A DNA stretch of 64,000 nt from Poecilobothrus nobilitatus (taxonomy: Eukaryota; Arthropoda; Insecta; Diptera; Dolichopodidae), in contig OX352774.1 in the NCBI GenBank assembly GCA_947095535.1, positions 215,314,965 to 215,378,964 on the forward strand, written 5' to 3'. Every line of letters starts with the position of its first letter. Within the stretch, counting starts at the first letter, position 1. The position numbers and the translations under genes are program-made. Positions 1-13,399 of the stretch are shown in pieces. Under the pieces are notes generated by a model, which was not told where the DNA came from, ran no database searches, and was given only the letters and a program-made list of their open reading frames with translations.

Positions 1-175
1 GGTATGACTATCGAAAACGGGGCCATAGTTCGATCAAGAAGTGGAGGTTATATTTATAGTAGGTTTATATTCTATATACTCATAAAACATTCGTACCTCT
101 AAGTTTCACTCCGTTATAGTGTCTTTTGACAATCCGTACCTCTTCTCCACAAAAAAAAAGTCTAAGCTTTTTTTT
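1..175. other. Left edge, no gene seen
   Basis: Slightly less AT-rich than what follows, with several CG dinucleotides near the first 60 bases. No open frame or recognisable motif. It could be the edge of an element that begins outside the window. Confidence 0.4.
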
Positions 176-905
176 TTAATCAGAGCATGATCTGTTAAAA
201 AGTTTTACTTTTTCTTCGACGCGAGCACTAAGAGCTTATAGTTTGTATTTTTTTATTAGATCAGAACATGCTCAGATCGCACTCTTAGCGCTTAAAACAA
301 ATATGTGGAGTACGGCAGAGCATAATAAATTCACAATTTACAATTACTTATATATTTTCAAAAAGAACCTTTTTAGCTTCATTTTCAATTTACGATCCAA
401 TTTCCTCTTGTTATCCTATTTTCCTCACCCATTTTCTATCCCATTTAGTCAAACCTATACTAACACTGTATAAAGAAATTTATTCTGGGGTTTGGCTAGC
501 GTGAAAAAAAAGATACATATTGACGTTTGACTTAACAAAGAAAAGTTGAAATTACTGCTCCTATTTCGTTACACGAAATTTCAAAAACATCGGGATATAA
601 AATGCGTTTTAAAAGTTTAATCTGAAAACTTTGGCATAACTTCTTCGACATAATCTTGGTATTTTATTACTTTTACACCATTATTTTTAGAAAAAAACAA
701 ATTAAAAGTTTCTCTATAATGACTTCAAGAAAATTAAAAATTTTATTGATAAAGCTGGAAACGTCTATTAAAAAATTTAAGTATTTTTGTTTATTGACAA
801 TTGTCGAATTGTCTCTAAAATAAAAATGACAGTTTATTCAAATTGTGATTATTTTTTTTAAATCTGAGCGATCGGAGCGCACTTTGATCTGAGTATGCTC
901 AGATT
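176..905. repeat. Possible TIR-like element with paired quasi-palindromes
   Basis: A quasi-palindromic word, GATCWGARYATGCTCAGAT in consensus form, lies at about 258-279 and again at 884-904. A diverged copy (AATCAGAGCATGATCTG) sits at about 178-194. On the right copy, ATCTGAG and CTCAGAT flank a 4-base spacer. The words bracket about 0.7 kb of AT-rich DNA without a conserved open frame. A short frame at 243-473 has no recognisable content. The arrangement resembles the ends of a decayed non-autonomous DNA element, but no target-site duplication is clear, so this is only a suggestion. Confidence 0.25.
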
Positions 906-1447
906 GTAAGCAAAAAACACCTGGATATATTAAAATACATAAATACCTATTCAACAAAAAAATATAACATTGTAATTGTAACTATCATACATTAAATAAC
1001 GGTTTCGCAGTTTTGCTAAAAAAAACTTGTTATTACAATACAATTTTTAGTTATTACATGTTTTTTAATATTTTTAAAATTCACTTAAATTTAATTATGA
1101 GTTATTATAAATTTTTATTATGTCTTCCACTATTTTTAAGATAATAGAATATTAATATAAGATTCTTATTGCATTTCCATTAATTTTTTTTTTAATGAAT
1201 TCTTATAATTTAAGTATACAATTTTCCGTTTGATTTTGATGTTCTATAATCTATACCAACTTCTATAACGTGCACAATAATAAATACCCCTAGTCTCATT
1301 AAATTAGATAAAAAAATCAAAACAATAAAAATAATTTTTTTTTTATTAAATATTTACGCAAATTTTACAAATAAAATTGAAATTTACAACTATAATTTAT
1401 TCATAATAAGTATATAAAAGTACATATATGTATATATATATATATAT
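906..1447. other. AT-rich spacer, nothing recognised
   Basis: Poly-A and poly-T runs, ending in a TA microsatellite at about 1425-1447. No gene, RNA or mobile-element motif was seen. Confidence 0.5.
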
Positions 1448-3106
1448 CCCAAGTAACAATTAAAATGCCTTGATAGCCTTGCGCAATTTTATAAATGTTT
1501 TATGATGACTTAAGTTCTGCCAAATTAATTTATAAAGGTTTTTTAGTTTACATAATGATTTTAAGATTAAAAGATTTTATAATACGGTTTTATAGAACGC
1601 TTGGAGACTTCATAATATTTGTATTTTTCTCATCAAACCATTTGATCTAAACTTTGACTTTCAAACTGCTTTACAGTTTTATAATACACTTGTGATGTTT
1701 GATAAAACTATTTATAATGCCATAATAAAACTAGTATCATCATCTTGGGAAAGTGTTATCAGTGAGTTGGCAAGAATGCTATAAAACCTATATGTTTATA
1801 TCTAATTTAGTTTTAAGAATTTTCAGTGTTCCTTAAAACCATATTAAAATTAAAAAAAACTTTTCCATAGTCATTAGGCTTTTGTTGAGACCACTTGGTT
1901 TTATTAAGTCAGGAGGGAAGAGTACTAAAAAATTTATTTTAATTTCATAGGTCTTAAGAGTTTTTGTTTTTGTTTTAAAACTAGATCAAAACCATAAAAG
2001 CTTCGAAAGTGTTGCTTGATTTTATTTATGGCCATTTTTATTGCTTTTAAAAGAAAAGTAAAAAAAAAAAATATAAAAATATTATAAATATACGAAATTT
2101 CTTTTATGTAAATCAGCAATTGAAAAAATATATGAAATAAGTATCTTGTATATGAGAGAAGCAAAATATTTTCAAAAAAACTAAAAACTTTTCTACTAAA
2201 GTAACTTTAAAACAGACTTTTGCTTTCCTAATTAGGCTTGAATAAGTAAAAATTATTTTATGATAGTTATATTTTATAATTTACGAGAGATCATTTGGAT
2301 TCTTATCGAAAGGCGCCATTTTTAGTGAAATTTACATCAGAGCTTAAGACTAAATGGTGTTAAAATGATCTTGCCTTAATTTAAATTTTAATTAATTTTA
2401 ATTTTTGTGAAGACGGCGCGTTGTCACTTTCGAACCTATTTTATAAGATATTGACGGTAAAATGCCATTCGTTTTAAAAATTTGCCTGTACCAATTTAAT
2501 TAAACATTTTCTTAATTTATCTAATTTATTCAATATTAATATAATTTTTTTCATAGAACTAAATATAAAAAAAGTATAAGTTCTGAAAATAAATATGTAA
2601 AGGTCGATTGAGTTTTATTTTTATTCACATTGTCTTAAAACAATTGGAATTTAAAACTCAATTTGGAAGTATTTTTATTTTAGAAAAATTAACTTATTCC
2701 GTTTACATGCAATGTGGTTTTAAAATACTCTTCGTTTTAGTTTTATTAGGGTTTTAAAAGATTCTATAAGGTTAGTAATTAAAAACCAAACTAAACCAAA
2801 TTATTATTAAAAAGGAAATAGTTTGTGCCACTGGTTTTAAAAAGTTTACAAAGTAAGTATACTAGAAAGTTTATAAATTAAAGCAAAATAGTTTTATGGA
2901 GAGAAATTTGTTAAGAGTTTACAAATGTGCTATAAAGCTACTGAATTAAATCGAAAAAGTTTTATAAAGTGAGCCTCCTCGATCTTATTAGGTTTTATTA
3001 TAGTTTTATTACTTTCATTACAGTTTTTTATGTTTTAATGTTGCCACCAAAATTTGACTTTATAGTGGTTCTGAAGACTAAAATAAATCTTAAATTGTTA
3101 CTTGGG
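1448..3106. mobile_element. 1.66-kb TIR-bounded DNA element, non-autonomous
   Basis: The block starts with CCCAAGTAACAATT (1448-1461) and ends with its exact reverse complement (3093-3106). These are 14-bp perfect terminal inverted repeats, and the next bases remain partly alike. Both ends abut ATAT-type sequence, so a target-site duplication of TA or ATAT is possible but cannot be distinguished from the flanking microsatellite. The interior is AT-rich and dense in words of the GTTTTATAA type on both strands. It has no long open frame, so it looks non-autonomous. The CCC start recalls piggyBac-like ends, but TTAA is absent at the borders, so the superfamily is left open. Confidence 0.6.
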
Positions 3107-3525
3107 ATATATATACATATTTTCTTTCTGATTATTATTAAAAAATGTAAAATATATGAATTGAATTTTTTTCTTATTGTTTAAATTTAATACTTTAATT
3201 TTATTCAAATAATTTGCGTTCTAAAAAATGTTTAACGTGGCCCTAGCTAAAAAATTATTTATATAAATTATTTAAGATTTTTTTTATTTAATTTTAATAA
3301 ATAAATGACTGTAAATTGAATTTTTTTTTTTTTTAATCTATAAGTAAGTAGTTATTTTAACAATACTTTATAGAAATAATTTTATTTGCATCGAGAACAT
3401 GTAGTATCTAACTATGCTTAACGATAATTTACTTACTTATTTGTTCTATAATTTATTTACTCAACAATTTCATTTAGATAAAAAAAAAATTAACAGAAAG
3501 GATTTTAGACTTTTTTTTTGGAATC
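3107..3525. other. AT-rich spacer, nothing recognised
   Basis: Low-complexity T-runs and short open frames without recognisable content. Confidence 0.5.
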
Positions 3526-3835
3526 AGCACAGGCCATCAAATGGGCTAAAATGGTACATACCAAATAAGTATAGCAGAGACTAACTTACAAAAGGGATGT
3601 GGACAGAATAGGTACTTCAACTTCTGCGTAAATGCGCATTTTTGAAATCTAAAAATGGAAGAACATTGGAATAGCTTCTCTGGAATGAGGATGCTTAATC
3701 AGTAAATATAACCTAGGATTCATTAAGTGTGTAGACGAGACGCTATAAGTGACGAGCAAATCATTGACCAGAAAAACAAAACTTTTCGCAGGGCCAAGGT
3801 GTATTCGAACAGCTAAAAGTCTGCCATTCGAAACA
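3526..3835 (+). pseudogene. Probable decayed non-LTR retrotransposon (reverse transcriptase part)
   Basis: An island visibly richer in G+C than its surroundings. On the + strand the word LQKGCGQ (around 3590-3610), followed one frame over by GVL-like and LL-like codons, resembles the RT motif (T/R)(R/K)GCPQGGVLSPLLW. Further on, around 3710-3750, GFIKCVDET resembles the catalytic GF..(Y/V)ADD region. Stops and frame changes are frequent, so it is a relic with no coding capacity. The assignment rests on two degraded motifs only; a protein-level database search would settle it. Confidence 0.3.
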
Positions 3836-5199
3836 AAAATAAAAATAATTTATTGAAATTTTTCTATTTTTAATTTATTGAAATGTATAACTATATAATA
3901 TATTTACCTAGTTATATTATGTACTCAACTACCTTTTAGAATATAAATAAACACAAAATTTACTTAACATTATTCAAAAATTAAAACGTGTTAGACCTGT
4001 TACAAAAATAATAATAATCAATTTAAACGTAAGCTTAAGTAAAGTATTTTTATTTTTTTTTTATTTTTTTATTCTGTAAATATTTCAAATTATAGACTAA
4101 ATTTGACCTCAACTTACATTTTTAACTACTTTATGGTAATCATTGACAATTAAAGATTTCTATTTAAAAAAATAATTATAAAAGGTGTTAAATTTTACTA
4201 AGTAAGTAATTGATAGTTTATAAAAAAATTAAATATATATTCAATGTATATATACGTACATACATATTACATAAGTAGTTAAATACTAACATAATACATA
4301 TATTCAAAGTTCATATATCTATTGATTAAATATAAATAGAATAGCTCCTTGTCATTCTTTCTTATATATGACTTAATACATACATACGTACAAGTAAATT
4401 AAGGTGGTTTTTTTATTTAAATGTTTATTTTTCTTTGATATAGTCAGTCAGAAAGCTTAAAAACAATATACATATAAATATACATATGAAAAATATTGTT
4501 TACGCAATAAGATTAATTTTTTTATTCAGATATACTCGTATGTAACTAAAATATTAAAAATTGAAATCGTGTAAAATAAAAAGCAGATATTATAATCATG
4601 CATAAAAAAAAAATAAAAACAAAAAACGTTACCGATATAAAAAAATCAATGATTTAAAAACCGTGTAAATAAAGTAATTAAAGAGTTAATCAAGGGATAA
4701 TTGTTGAGGATTAATGTGACTAAGTAACTATGAAAAACTACTTTTAAAATAATAAGTATAAGTATAACTAAGTATAATACAATTAAGTAGTTATTTTTAT
4801 TTTTCTTTGAAATAATTTAAATGACTCATAGTTTTAATGAGTCAGTGGATTAAATGAATCAGAAGATGCCAATTAATGTTCAAATGGATTATTTAAATAA
4901 AAAAAAAATTGCTCATTGGCTATTATTAATTTCATCTGTAAGATTTAAATAAATCAATTTAATAATTTAAAATTGAAAAATTCGGAATTTATATATAAAT
5001 ATATATTATCGTTAATAATATATATATATATATATAATTATATATAATATATATATATATAATATATAATATTATAATATTATATATATATAATTATATA
5101 TAATAATATATATATAATATATATAATATATATTATCGTTTATATCGTTATAATATAAATTAGATTAGCAAAAACCAAATAACTTTTAGGAACCTAACT
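3836..5199. other. AT-rich spacer with simple repeats
   Basis: No gene seen. It contains many TACATA-type words, short repeats of ATGAGTCA/TGAATCA type near 4820-4865, and a long TA-rich tract at its right end, described separately. Confidence 0.5.
4981..5155. repeat. TA-rich microsatellite tract
   Basis: Interrupted (TA)n and TAATA repeats spanning about 175 bases, including two copies of a TATATTATCGTT word at the left and right. It directly precedes the LINE tail at 5200. Confidence 0.8.
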
Positions 5200-5600
5200 G
5201 ATGGCCCTGGCCCTCTGTAGTAAATAATATTAATAACTAATACCAATACCAATAATAATAGTTACTACAGCGACAGTGGGGTTGCCTTCAATTAATTATC
5301 TTATGCAGGAAACTATTATATACTGTAGATGTTATAACTGTTGATGGCTACATTAGTCACTGTCACCAAAATAATAATAACAGACGTATTCATTGTTCTC
5401 CCCCCTACAGTCCCACTCTAAATTTAATGTTTCGGCATCCTTGTCCTATCTTTTCCTATTCCAACTTCCTACCTAATATAATGCATTAGCAGGTAGGGGT
5501 TTCATCCCATTATATTGGCTAAAGGGAGAGATGGGTTTAGTCAGTAAGAATCTCGCACTACCAAGTTGGAAAACTTGGTGTTTTTGCAAAATTCCCACTT
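5200..5600 (+). mobile_element. LINE 3' fragment (tail module, copy 1)
   Basis: G+C-richer block. Its right part, about 5468-5575, aligns base by base with 36220-36350. Shared words include CATTAGCAG, then CCCATTATATTGGCTAAAGG, then GGTAAGAATC-like and CACTACCAAG words. The same module also occurs in reverse complement at about 54100-54180, just downstream of a recognisable LINE C-terminus. I therefore read all three as 3' untranslated ends of one non-LTR family. The 5' half of this block (5200-5460) could be diverged coding sequence of the same element but cannot be read. Orientation is + by comparison with the 54-kb copy. Confidence 0.5.
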
Positions 5601-8600
5601 CTCTTAGGAAAAAAAAAAAACAACTTATAGGTATATAATTAATAATATTTATTAAGTTTCAAATTTGTATGTGCTTTGCAAATCAAATAGTTTAATATTA
5701 ATGTTAAAACTTTTTAGGAGATCTTTCATTGTACTAATGAATACTTAAATAAAGTTAATATTCGTAATAAGATATAGTTAGATCTTCTGACTATATAATT
5801 TGTATTAAATTTCAAAATATTTTAAATAACTATCAAGGTTATTTAAAAAAAAAAAAAAAACGTTTCTTTTAGTCTAATATACTCAAAATAGAAATAAAAC
5901 ACACATACATATGTACTTAAATAGTAAAATTTTATGATTTGAATTCAATAACAACGTGTGTACATATATTATAAAAAAAAATTAAATTGTTTCCTATTTA
6001 AAAAATCAAGAATCAAATTTCAAAAAAAAAAAAAAATCCAAATTTTTATATTCATCAGCTGTTTTTTGTCTTAAATTCACAATAACTACATAACTTTTAT
6101 GGTATCATAATTTCACAGCCGATATTATTTTCAATTTTTTTTTTTTTAGATCAAATTGAAATTTGGAAGGTTGATTTTATTTATTTATTTTAGTTTTTGC
6201 TATTTTTAATTTTATTGTTTATGATTAAATTCATAATACATAAATTGTATATAATACATAATATATAACTTCAATAAAATAAATGACACTACTATGAATT
6301 TTAAATAATATAATTTTATATTAATAATGTGTACACTTTTATAGTAACAATGTAAAGTTAGAAGTCTATCATTTTTTTTTGTACAGAACAGAATTTTAAA
6401 TAACTAAAATGAATAAATAGACAGATTGAAGGTAATAAGTACATGTAAGTAATTGAAAAATAGTTACAACAATTTAATTAAGAAACTATAGATAGGATAA
6501 GTAAATACTTTTATATTTGAATTATTATAACAATAGAATTGCGACACTGTATTGCGAAAGAAATAATATATACATACATATATATATATATATACGTATA
6601 TATTTATTCATGTAACAACTATACATATTATATTTAATCTATCTAGCACAATAATATTAAATCGGTGATTTATGGATTAAAACAGCAAAATATTTTAGTT
6701 AAAAAATTACCAAAGCACATATCCAATATAATTTTTGTCTTTCACTTTGGTGACAGAAATTCTCTTTACATTCTTAACTATTGAAAATTTTTAATTTTTA
6801 CTGTTTAAAATATAAACAATGAGCGAATAATAAAAATAAATTAATTGCAAAAACAACACTAAAAGGAAATTTAGCAAATAAATGAAGATACTTATAGAAG
6901 AAAAAGGTAGGTTTGGTTTTATAAAAATAATCATGTTTCTCTATTGTTAAATTGAAAATTGATCGTTATGATTAATGATATTTCAAGATTTGCCGAATAT
7001 TACTGACATAATAAAAAGTTTTTTTTTTTTTTATTTCTTTACAACTTCCTACAACAATTTTCTGACAGTATCTAAAAAACAAAAAAATAATAAAAATGTT
7101 ATTAGACAAAACTGTTAAGAGAAAGTTTTAATACTGATTTGTTATGTATAAAATGAATGATTGAATAATCATAATTCAAAATTTTTTTTATACATACTTA
7201 TATATATAGTTATACATACTTCATACGACAAAAGAAAAAAGATTTTATGGTTAATAACTATTGAAAAAACAAAAAAAAAAAAAAAAATTACGATTAATAA
7301 TCAAGATTTGATTTTAATATACAACAAAAACAAAAAAAATGAGTCAATTAAATTGCATTTTTACCATTTCAGTAAGTTTTTGATTCAAAAGTAATAGAAA
7401 AAATGAAGAGGTTCAAAAGTCGTTTAGATTTAAAAAAAAAAAAAAAAAACTATATAAGTATGGAGATATAAAATGGATGACTAATTTTATATAAAAATCG
7501 TTAGTTAAATTTTTTATTAAGTATACTTATGTATTCTTTTTTTTTTTTTTTTTGTTTCATTATTTTATTTAATCTTTAAACAGATTTTATGTTTAGTAAA
7601 AATGAAAAAAGAAACAAAAGAATGTTAAAAATCATTTTAAACGTTCTTTTTAAAATTCATTTTTTTCCATTCTAAATTTAATAAAAGAGATAAAAAATGA
7701 AGATAATAAAAAATAAGAACATTTTAAAAACAAGTTATTTTTTTAACCGGTTTAAGAAAACTTAAAATGAAAATTCAATGCATTTAAATTGAAAATTATT
7801 ACTTCAACATTAAATGAAATACTTATTTAGATGAATGAATATTATAAGTATATATATGTATGTATATAAATAGATTTCAATGCATGCATCTTCTGAATTT
7901 AATGTAACTTTAATATAATTTAATTTAAACGAATTAAAATTACAATTAAATTAAAATAATTGTGTTGTTTCATAATATATTTTGTAATAATTTAATTACA
8001 AGTAAAAGTCTATAAAGTTTGTACTTATAATACTTTATGTATACGTACTTAATTACTTCCGATTAAAGATTGTAATGAATTTATCTTACAATGAGAATAA
8101 TAACATGAAAGTAAAACAATTATTTTATTTTACTTATTTCAGATTTTTTATTTCTTTTGATTTATTATGAAAGCTTGCGGATTGCAAAATGATTAATTAA
8201 TGATTACTTATACATATTATATTTTATTCAATAACAGAAATTGTATGTTAGTTATACCTATTTTTTTCTTTTTAAATCGTTATTTCTATTAACGTTAAAA
8301 ATTAATTTATTGTACCTACCTAATGGTAAAATTAAATTGAGATTTTTAAAAGAAATAATATAAAATTTTCTTATAATTGATATTAAAAAATAATAAAGAA
8401 ACGAGGAAGTTATATTGTTTTTTTGTTAGAAATAATGAAATTTAATTCACCCATAAACACAATTAAAACTTAAAAAAAAAAAACATAAGTAAATAAAACT
8501 AATAACTAAGTAGATAGGTACCTAATTATTGTTATTATTACTTAGTCAGTTATCAAAGAACAGTCTACCTACTCATAATACTTTATTTATATGTATTTTA

Positions 8601-11395
8601 TTATTACGTGAACATTACAAATTTATATATACTTATACAAGCGCGTACATCTGAACTTGGCTATAAAATTGTAATGACTCAATTCAATTTATCTGCAGTT
8701 GAAATTATGTAAATTATTATGCAAAATAAAAAAATATGTATTTAAATCCATCATATGGTTTTTTTTTTTTTATAATAGCATATAAACATATGCTTTATTA
8801 TTAAAAAAGGAAAAAATTAAATAAATTTTTCAAAATCATTTTAATTTTTAAATTGAATCGTTTCAATTATCATTTTGATACATCAAATCTTCAGTTCTTA
8901 TTATAGTTTATTACAAACAATCAATTTAAATTAATAAAAAATACACCATAATATGAAAATGATATTAAATTTAATCATATTGGATATATAATATCTTTGT
9001 ATATATACATATAAACATCCATACATTTTTTATGAATACATATATGTATATAGTTCAGTGCAAGTGTACTCTTATGTTGTATTGTACAACGTTCTTAAGT
9101 ATTTCATTGTTTATTTGTACGTTTTTTTGTTTTTTTTTTTTCTTTTTCTGTTATTATTTATTTTATATCTATAGTAAGGTACTAAAGTAAAAAAAAATTA
9201 TAAACTATGATAAAAAAAAAAAAAAAATGAAATATAAAATAAGAAAAATGAGTGCATTAGCACTTGAAATTGTTGTTTGAAAATACATAATATTAATTAA
9301 TGTTGGGTTTTTGTATACAACATAACTATGTATGTATGTTTTTAAGTTTAATAAAACGAATTTAAATTTAAAAATAGCAACAATTCGTAATTCGTGTATA
9401 AACAGCCAGTATTTAGCAGAATTTAAATTTTAAATAAAAATTTCCTAACCCAGTTTTTATTTAAAAAAAAAAAAACAAACAAAAATAAGTTATTTATAAA
9501 TTAAAAAATAAATCATTTATTTTTTCACAAATAAATTCAGAATTTATTATTTTTTTTTTACATAAGTTGAGAAAACGTAATAAATATTAAGTGCAGATGT
9601 ACTCAAGACGCCATATTATTTTGTAAAATTTCTAACAACAATAATAAATATCCTGATTGTTCAATTTCTAATTCTTTCATTTTTATATCTTTTTATTTTT
9701 TTTATTTTGTTAATGTTATATAGACAATATGCATATCCAAAATAGGTGCTCACTCAAGGTAATGAAATGAATGTGTAACAATTATATTTGAGAATTGAGC
9801 CCCAAAAAAAAAAAAAAAAAAAAAAACAAAAAAATTTATAAATATATATGTAATCATAAAAATTAAAATTCAAAATAGAAAAATAAAGCAAACCAAATTA
9901 AATACATATATGTACCTATGTACCTATTATTATTTATGTTTTTTAAAAATATAATTTTGTATAAAGAAAAATAAAAGCTAATATAGAGATGAGATGAACG
10001 AAGATGTAATTCTAATTCTTTGATGATATAAGTAGTTTGCCAACAAAAATTTTTCATTTTTCAAAAAATAAAAACGTCACATTGGAAATGTCATTAAAAT
10101 AAAGTTGAAAAATTTTTCACAATTTTTCAGCTTGTAGACATTTTTACATTATTTTATAAATTTTCTATAGAATTTCTTTTTTAATATTATATAAATTTTT
10201 TAATTTCAAAAATTTCTATGTGCTATTGCACTTTTTATGACCTAATTTTTATATACCACCTTAGTGTATTTTTTTATACAAACATTATGTACTTATTCTT
10301 ATTTTCAAACACAAAATTTTCAAAATTTTTATTACAATTAAAATTAAAAATAAAAAAAAAAATATATCACTTAGGTATGTTTAAAATTTTTTCTGATTTT
10401 ATTATGTACAACCTTTTGAAATTATTTAATTATTACCTTTTTCGTTAGAAAATTTTTCTTTTCAATCTTTTAATTTCACACAATTTTATAAATTTTGGAA
10501 GAAAAACTATTATTTTGGAATTGAAAAAGAAGAAAAATGAACATTCATAAGATATTTTTTTTAAATCGCGATTCACAAAAGGAAACTATTTTTTATTATT
10601 TCTAAAAAATTAATTTTGGCATTTTCAAACGGAATATTTATTAATTTTATGTTTTTTCAAAAATGTTTTAAAAAATATATGTATAATTTTTAAATAAAAT
10701 TTTTACTTTATTTTCAAATGACGATTATTAAATTTTTTTTTTTCGCGACTTTTTATTTTTTAAATAGTTACTTCGCTTTTTCTTTTATTTTTCATCACTA
10801 CTACTTGTCTAAAACGGGGTATTGGTTTGGTAATTGGTATTTGGTATACAAAAATTGAAAAATGAAAATTTGACATTTGGATGTTAGATAAATACAAAAT
10901 TAGTTAAGAATGTTTGACACTTAAATACAAAATGTCGCTGGTGTTTGTTTGTTTAGATTTTATTTAAATTTAATTAAATAAATAAAAACGAGTTATTTTA
11001 TGTAATTGGTTTTTAAAATATAATACAAATGTGTTTGGTAAAAAATTTTCGTTCGTAATTATAAAAGTTAACTTAAAAAGTTAGATAATTGCTGTTTGTT
11101 TTTGCTTAGCCAACAACAAAAATGTCTAAAATCTATGTACGTAGATGGAGTAGAAAAGAGTATTTTACTTCTATAAAAGGAAAGCAAAATATTTTAAAAA
11201 GTAATATTAATATTAATACAAAGATTTAATATATAATATATTTAACGTGATTTTTTAAGTTAATTAGCTATTTGTTTTTTTATATTTACTATGATTTTTT
11301 ATTATAAACGAAAATGAAAAAGAGATTACCTTTTGATTATCCAAATAAAAGATTTGTTGATGTTATGTCAGTATAAAGAAATTAAGTTTTAACGT
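5601..11395. other. Gene-poor AT-rich stretch
   Basis: About 5.8 kb dominated by poly-A/poly-T runs (a 22-base A run at about 9805), TA repeats (6560-6605) and TACATA-type words. Several short open frames are AT-composition artefacts: they encode only K, N, I, F and Y stretches. A 35-codon frame at 11122 has a good start context (ACAAAAATG) but no recognisable content. No RNA gene seen. Confidence 0.5.
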
Positions 11396-11914
11396 CAAAT
11401 TATAATGACGCGTTCTTAAAGCTACACGTCTGCGGCGCGATAACATTTAAAGTAGAATACACAAGTTTTTTTTAAAGTTAAAAAAGAAATTAAAACAATA
11501 ACCATACCAATTGTTTATGTTTTCATTAAACGTCAAGCGTGTAGTTTCGGTTGATTACATTAATACTTGAAAAAACTTCAAGCGCCGGACGCGAATTACA
11601 TTTTTCGCGTTCTTTAGAACGAAAATAAAACGACTTTATCATTTTGTAGTGGGCTCAAGACATTATTAATTTATTTTTAAATTTAACTTATTCTAAAATT
11701 TACAAAATTACTTAATGTTAGGATAAGCATTTCTTAAAACAAAACAACAGCAATATTATATAAAAAATAAGTTAACAGAAATGCTCCTGTTGTTGTTCAA
11801 TTCATTCATAAAAGTTGAATGAATTTATGTTAACTTTGATTAATCAAGGTTAAACGATAATGTAACTCGCGTAGCGATCAAACAAGCGTAACATTGACGC
11901 GTCATTATAATTTG
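11396..11914. mobile_element. MITE-like element with 17-bp perfect TIRs
   Basis: CAAATTATAATGACGCG (11396-11412) recurs as its exact reverse complement at 11898-11914, giving a 519-bp unit. The interior is richer in CG dinucleotides than anything around it (CGCGATAAC, GCGCCGGACGCG, CGCGTAGCG). A near-perfect 24-bp palindrome, TTAACTTTGATTAATCAAGG continuing to TTAA, lies inside at about 11830-11853. AATT flanks both ends, so the target duplication may be AATT with true ends ATAATGACGCG. No open frame; non-autonomous. Superfamily unknown. Confidence 0.6.
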
Positions 11915-13139
11915 GCAAACACAGTTCCATTTTTTTTAATAAAACAAATAAATAAATAAACAAAATATACTTAATATACTTGAAAAAAATAATTTAGAGT
12001 TGATCTAAAAGTTTCGTGTCAAAAAAAAATATTTTTTTGTTTTGCGTACGTAATACTAAATGAAGTTTCTAAATTCGTTCTTTATAATAAAGATTTCCTC
12101 TTTTAAACCAATCAAAATCAAAATTAGTATTGTTGTTTGTGGTTGTTTTGTTTTAGCTATAATCAGCTGGTCTAGCTGGATAAGTATTTTAAATTTTAAG
12201 TGAAGTAAACGCACTCTAGAACTAGATGTTGCCTTTTACAAAAATTATTTAATATTTCATCAATATTTGTAATAAATAAATTTAAAGAAATTTTTGTAAA
12301 GTTTTAGTCTTATGAATAACTAAATTTTTTTTTAATTTGTTAACGGTTATGACTGAATTCGTTGATTCGAACTTAAATTTAAAATGTAATAATAGGCGTT
12401 TTTCTTTCTCTTTTCAACTAATTAAAAAAATCAAATTTAACAGTTTAGATTGATTGGAAAAATTTTTTGTGGTCTTCGAGCACAAAAGCAAATCTTGGCT
12501 AAAAATATAATTTATGAATACATTTTAATCAAATTAAATGTAAATTCATATTCCATAGTTATAAATGTTTACATGTTTGACAATTACCAGCTGCTTATGA
12601 TAGATGCCTAGGTGATGTGTCAAAGCAAGTAAAATATTTTTTTTTTTTTAAATTAGAAGCTACCTTTTCTCAATTGTCACTAAATATAAATAAAAGATTA
12701 ATTTAGTTTTTTTGCTATTTAAAAATTATTAAAATAATCGATAGTTTTACAAATTAAATCTAATAGTATTTTTTTTAATTTATATAATAATATATAATTA
12801 ATACATAAATATATATTATACATACATATATAATATTTACAATAAAATTAAAAAAAAAAAAATTACAAAAGAAATCAAAAGGGAGAAATTTTTGGAAATA
12901 AAAAAGAATAATTTGATAAATTTAAATAATAGAAGGTAGACAACACAATATTAAACCTAAAAAAAAATTATGATTATTAAAAACTTAACACAATTATAAA
13001 TACACGTAAGTTTAAAAACAAATATAAAAAAGGAAAACAAATAAAAAAAAAATCAATCTTAAAATTTGCATTTTTATTATTTAATTTTTGGAAAATTGTT
13101 GACGTATTTTTTTTTTTTTTTTCTTTTAATGAAAGTTTT
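11915..13139. other. AT-rich upstream region of TMEM115
   Basis: No gene seen. It holds poly-T and poly-A tracts and a TA-rich stretch at 12778-12835. Any promoter of the TMEM115 homologue should lie at the right end, but no TATA box or clear initiator can be singled out in this composition. Confidence 0.45.
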
Positions 13140-13196
13140 TGTCAATTTCTATGTGTGACATCAATCTTTAATTGTTAAGATAGAAACATCGAAAAG

Positions 13197-13370
13197 GTAA
13201 GTTCTCAAGAAAAAATAAATATATATTTTAACCTTCAAGTTAAGTTAAATTTTTCATTACTTATCAGAACAGATGTTTTTTTTTTTCTTTTCTTTCATGA
13301 TTTTCATTGAAATATTCAATTTATTATATGTTATTATAACTATATTTATTTTCCTTTTTTTATTTTTTAG
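13197..13370 (+). other. Candidate 5'UTR intron of the TMEM115 gene
   Basis: A strong donor (AAAAG then GTAAGTTC, GT at 13197) and a pyrimidine-rich acceptor (TTTTTTATTTTTTAG, AG at 13369-13370) frame 174 bases ending 29 bases before the start codon. A non-coding first exon ending at 13196 would fit. This is inference from splice-site quality; a transcript would confirm it. Confidence 0.35.
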
Positions 13371-13399
13371 AAAATTTTTATATACATGAATGATAGACA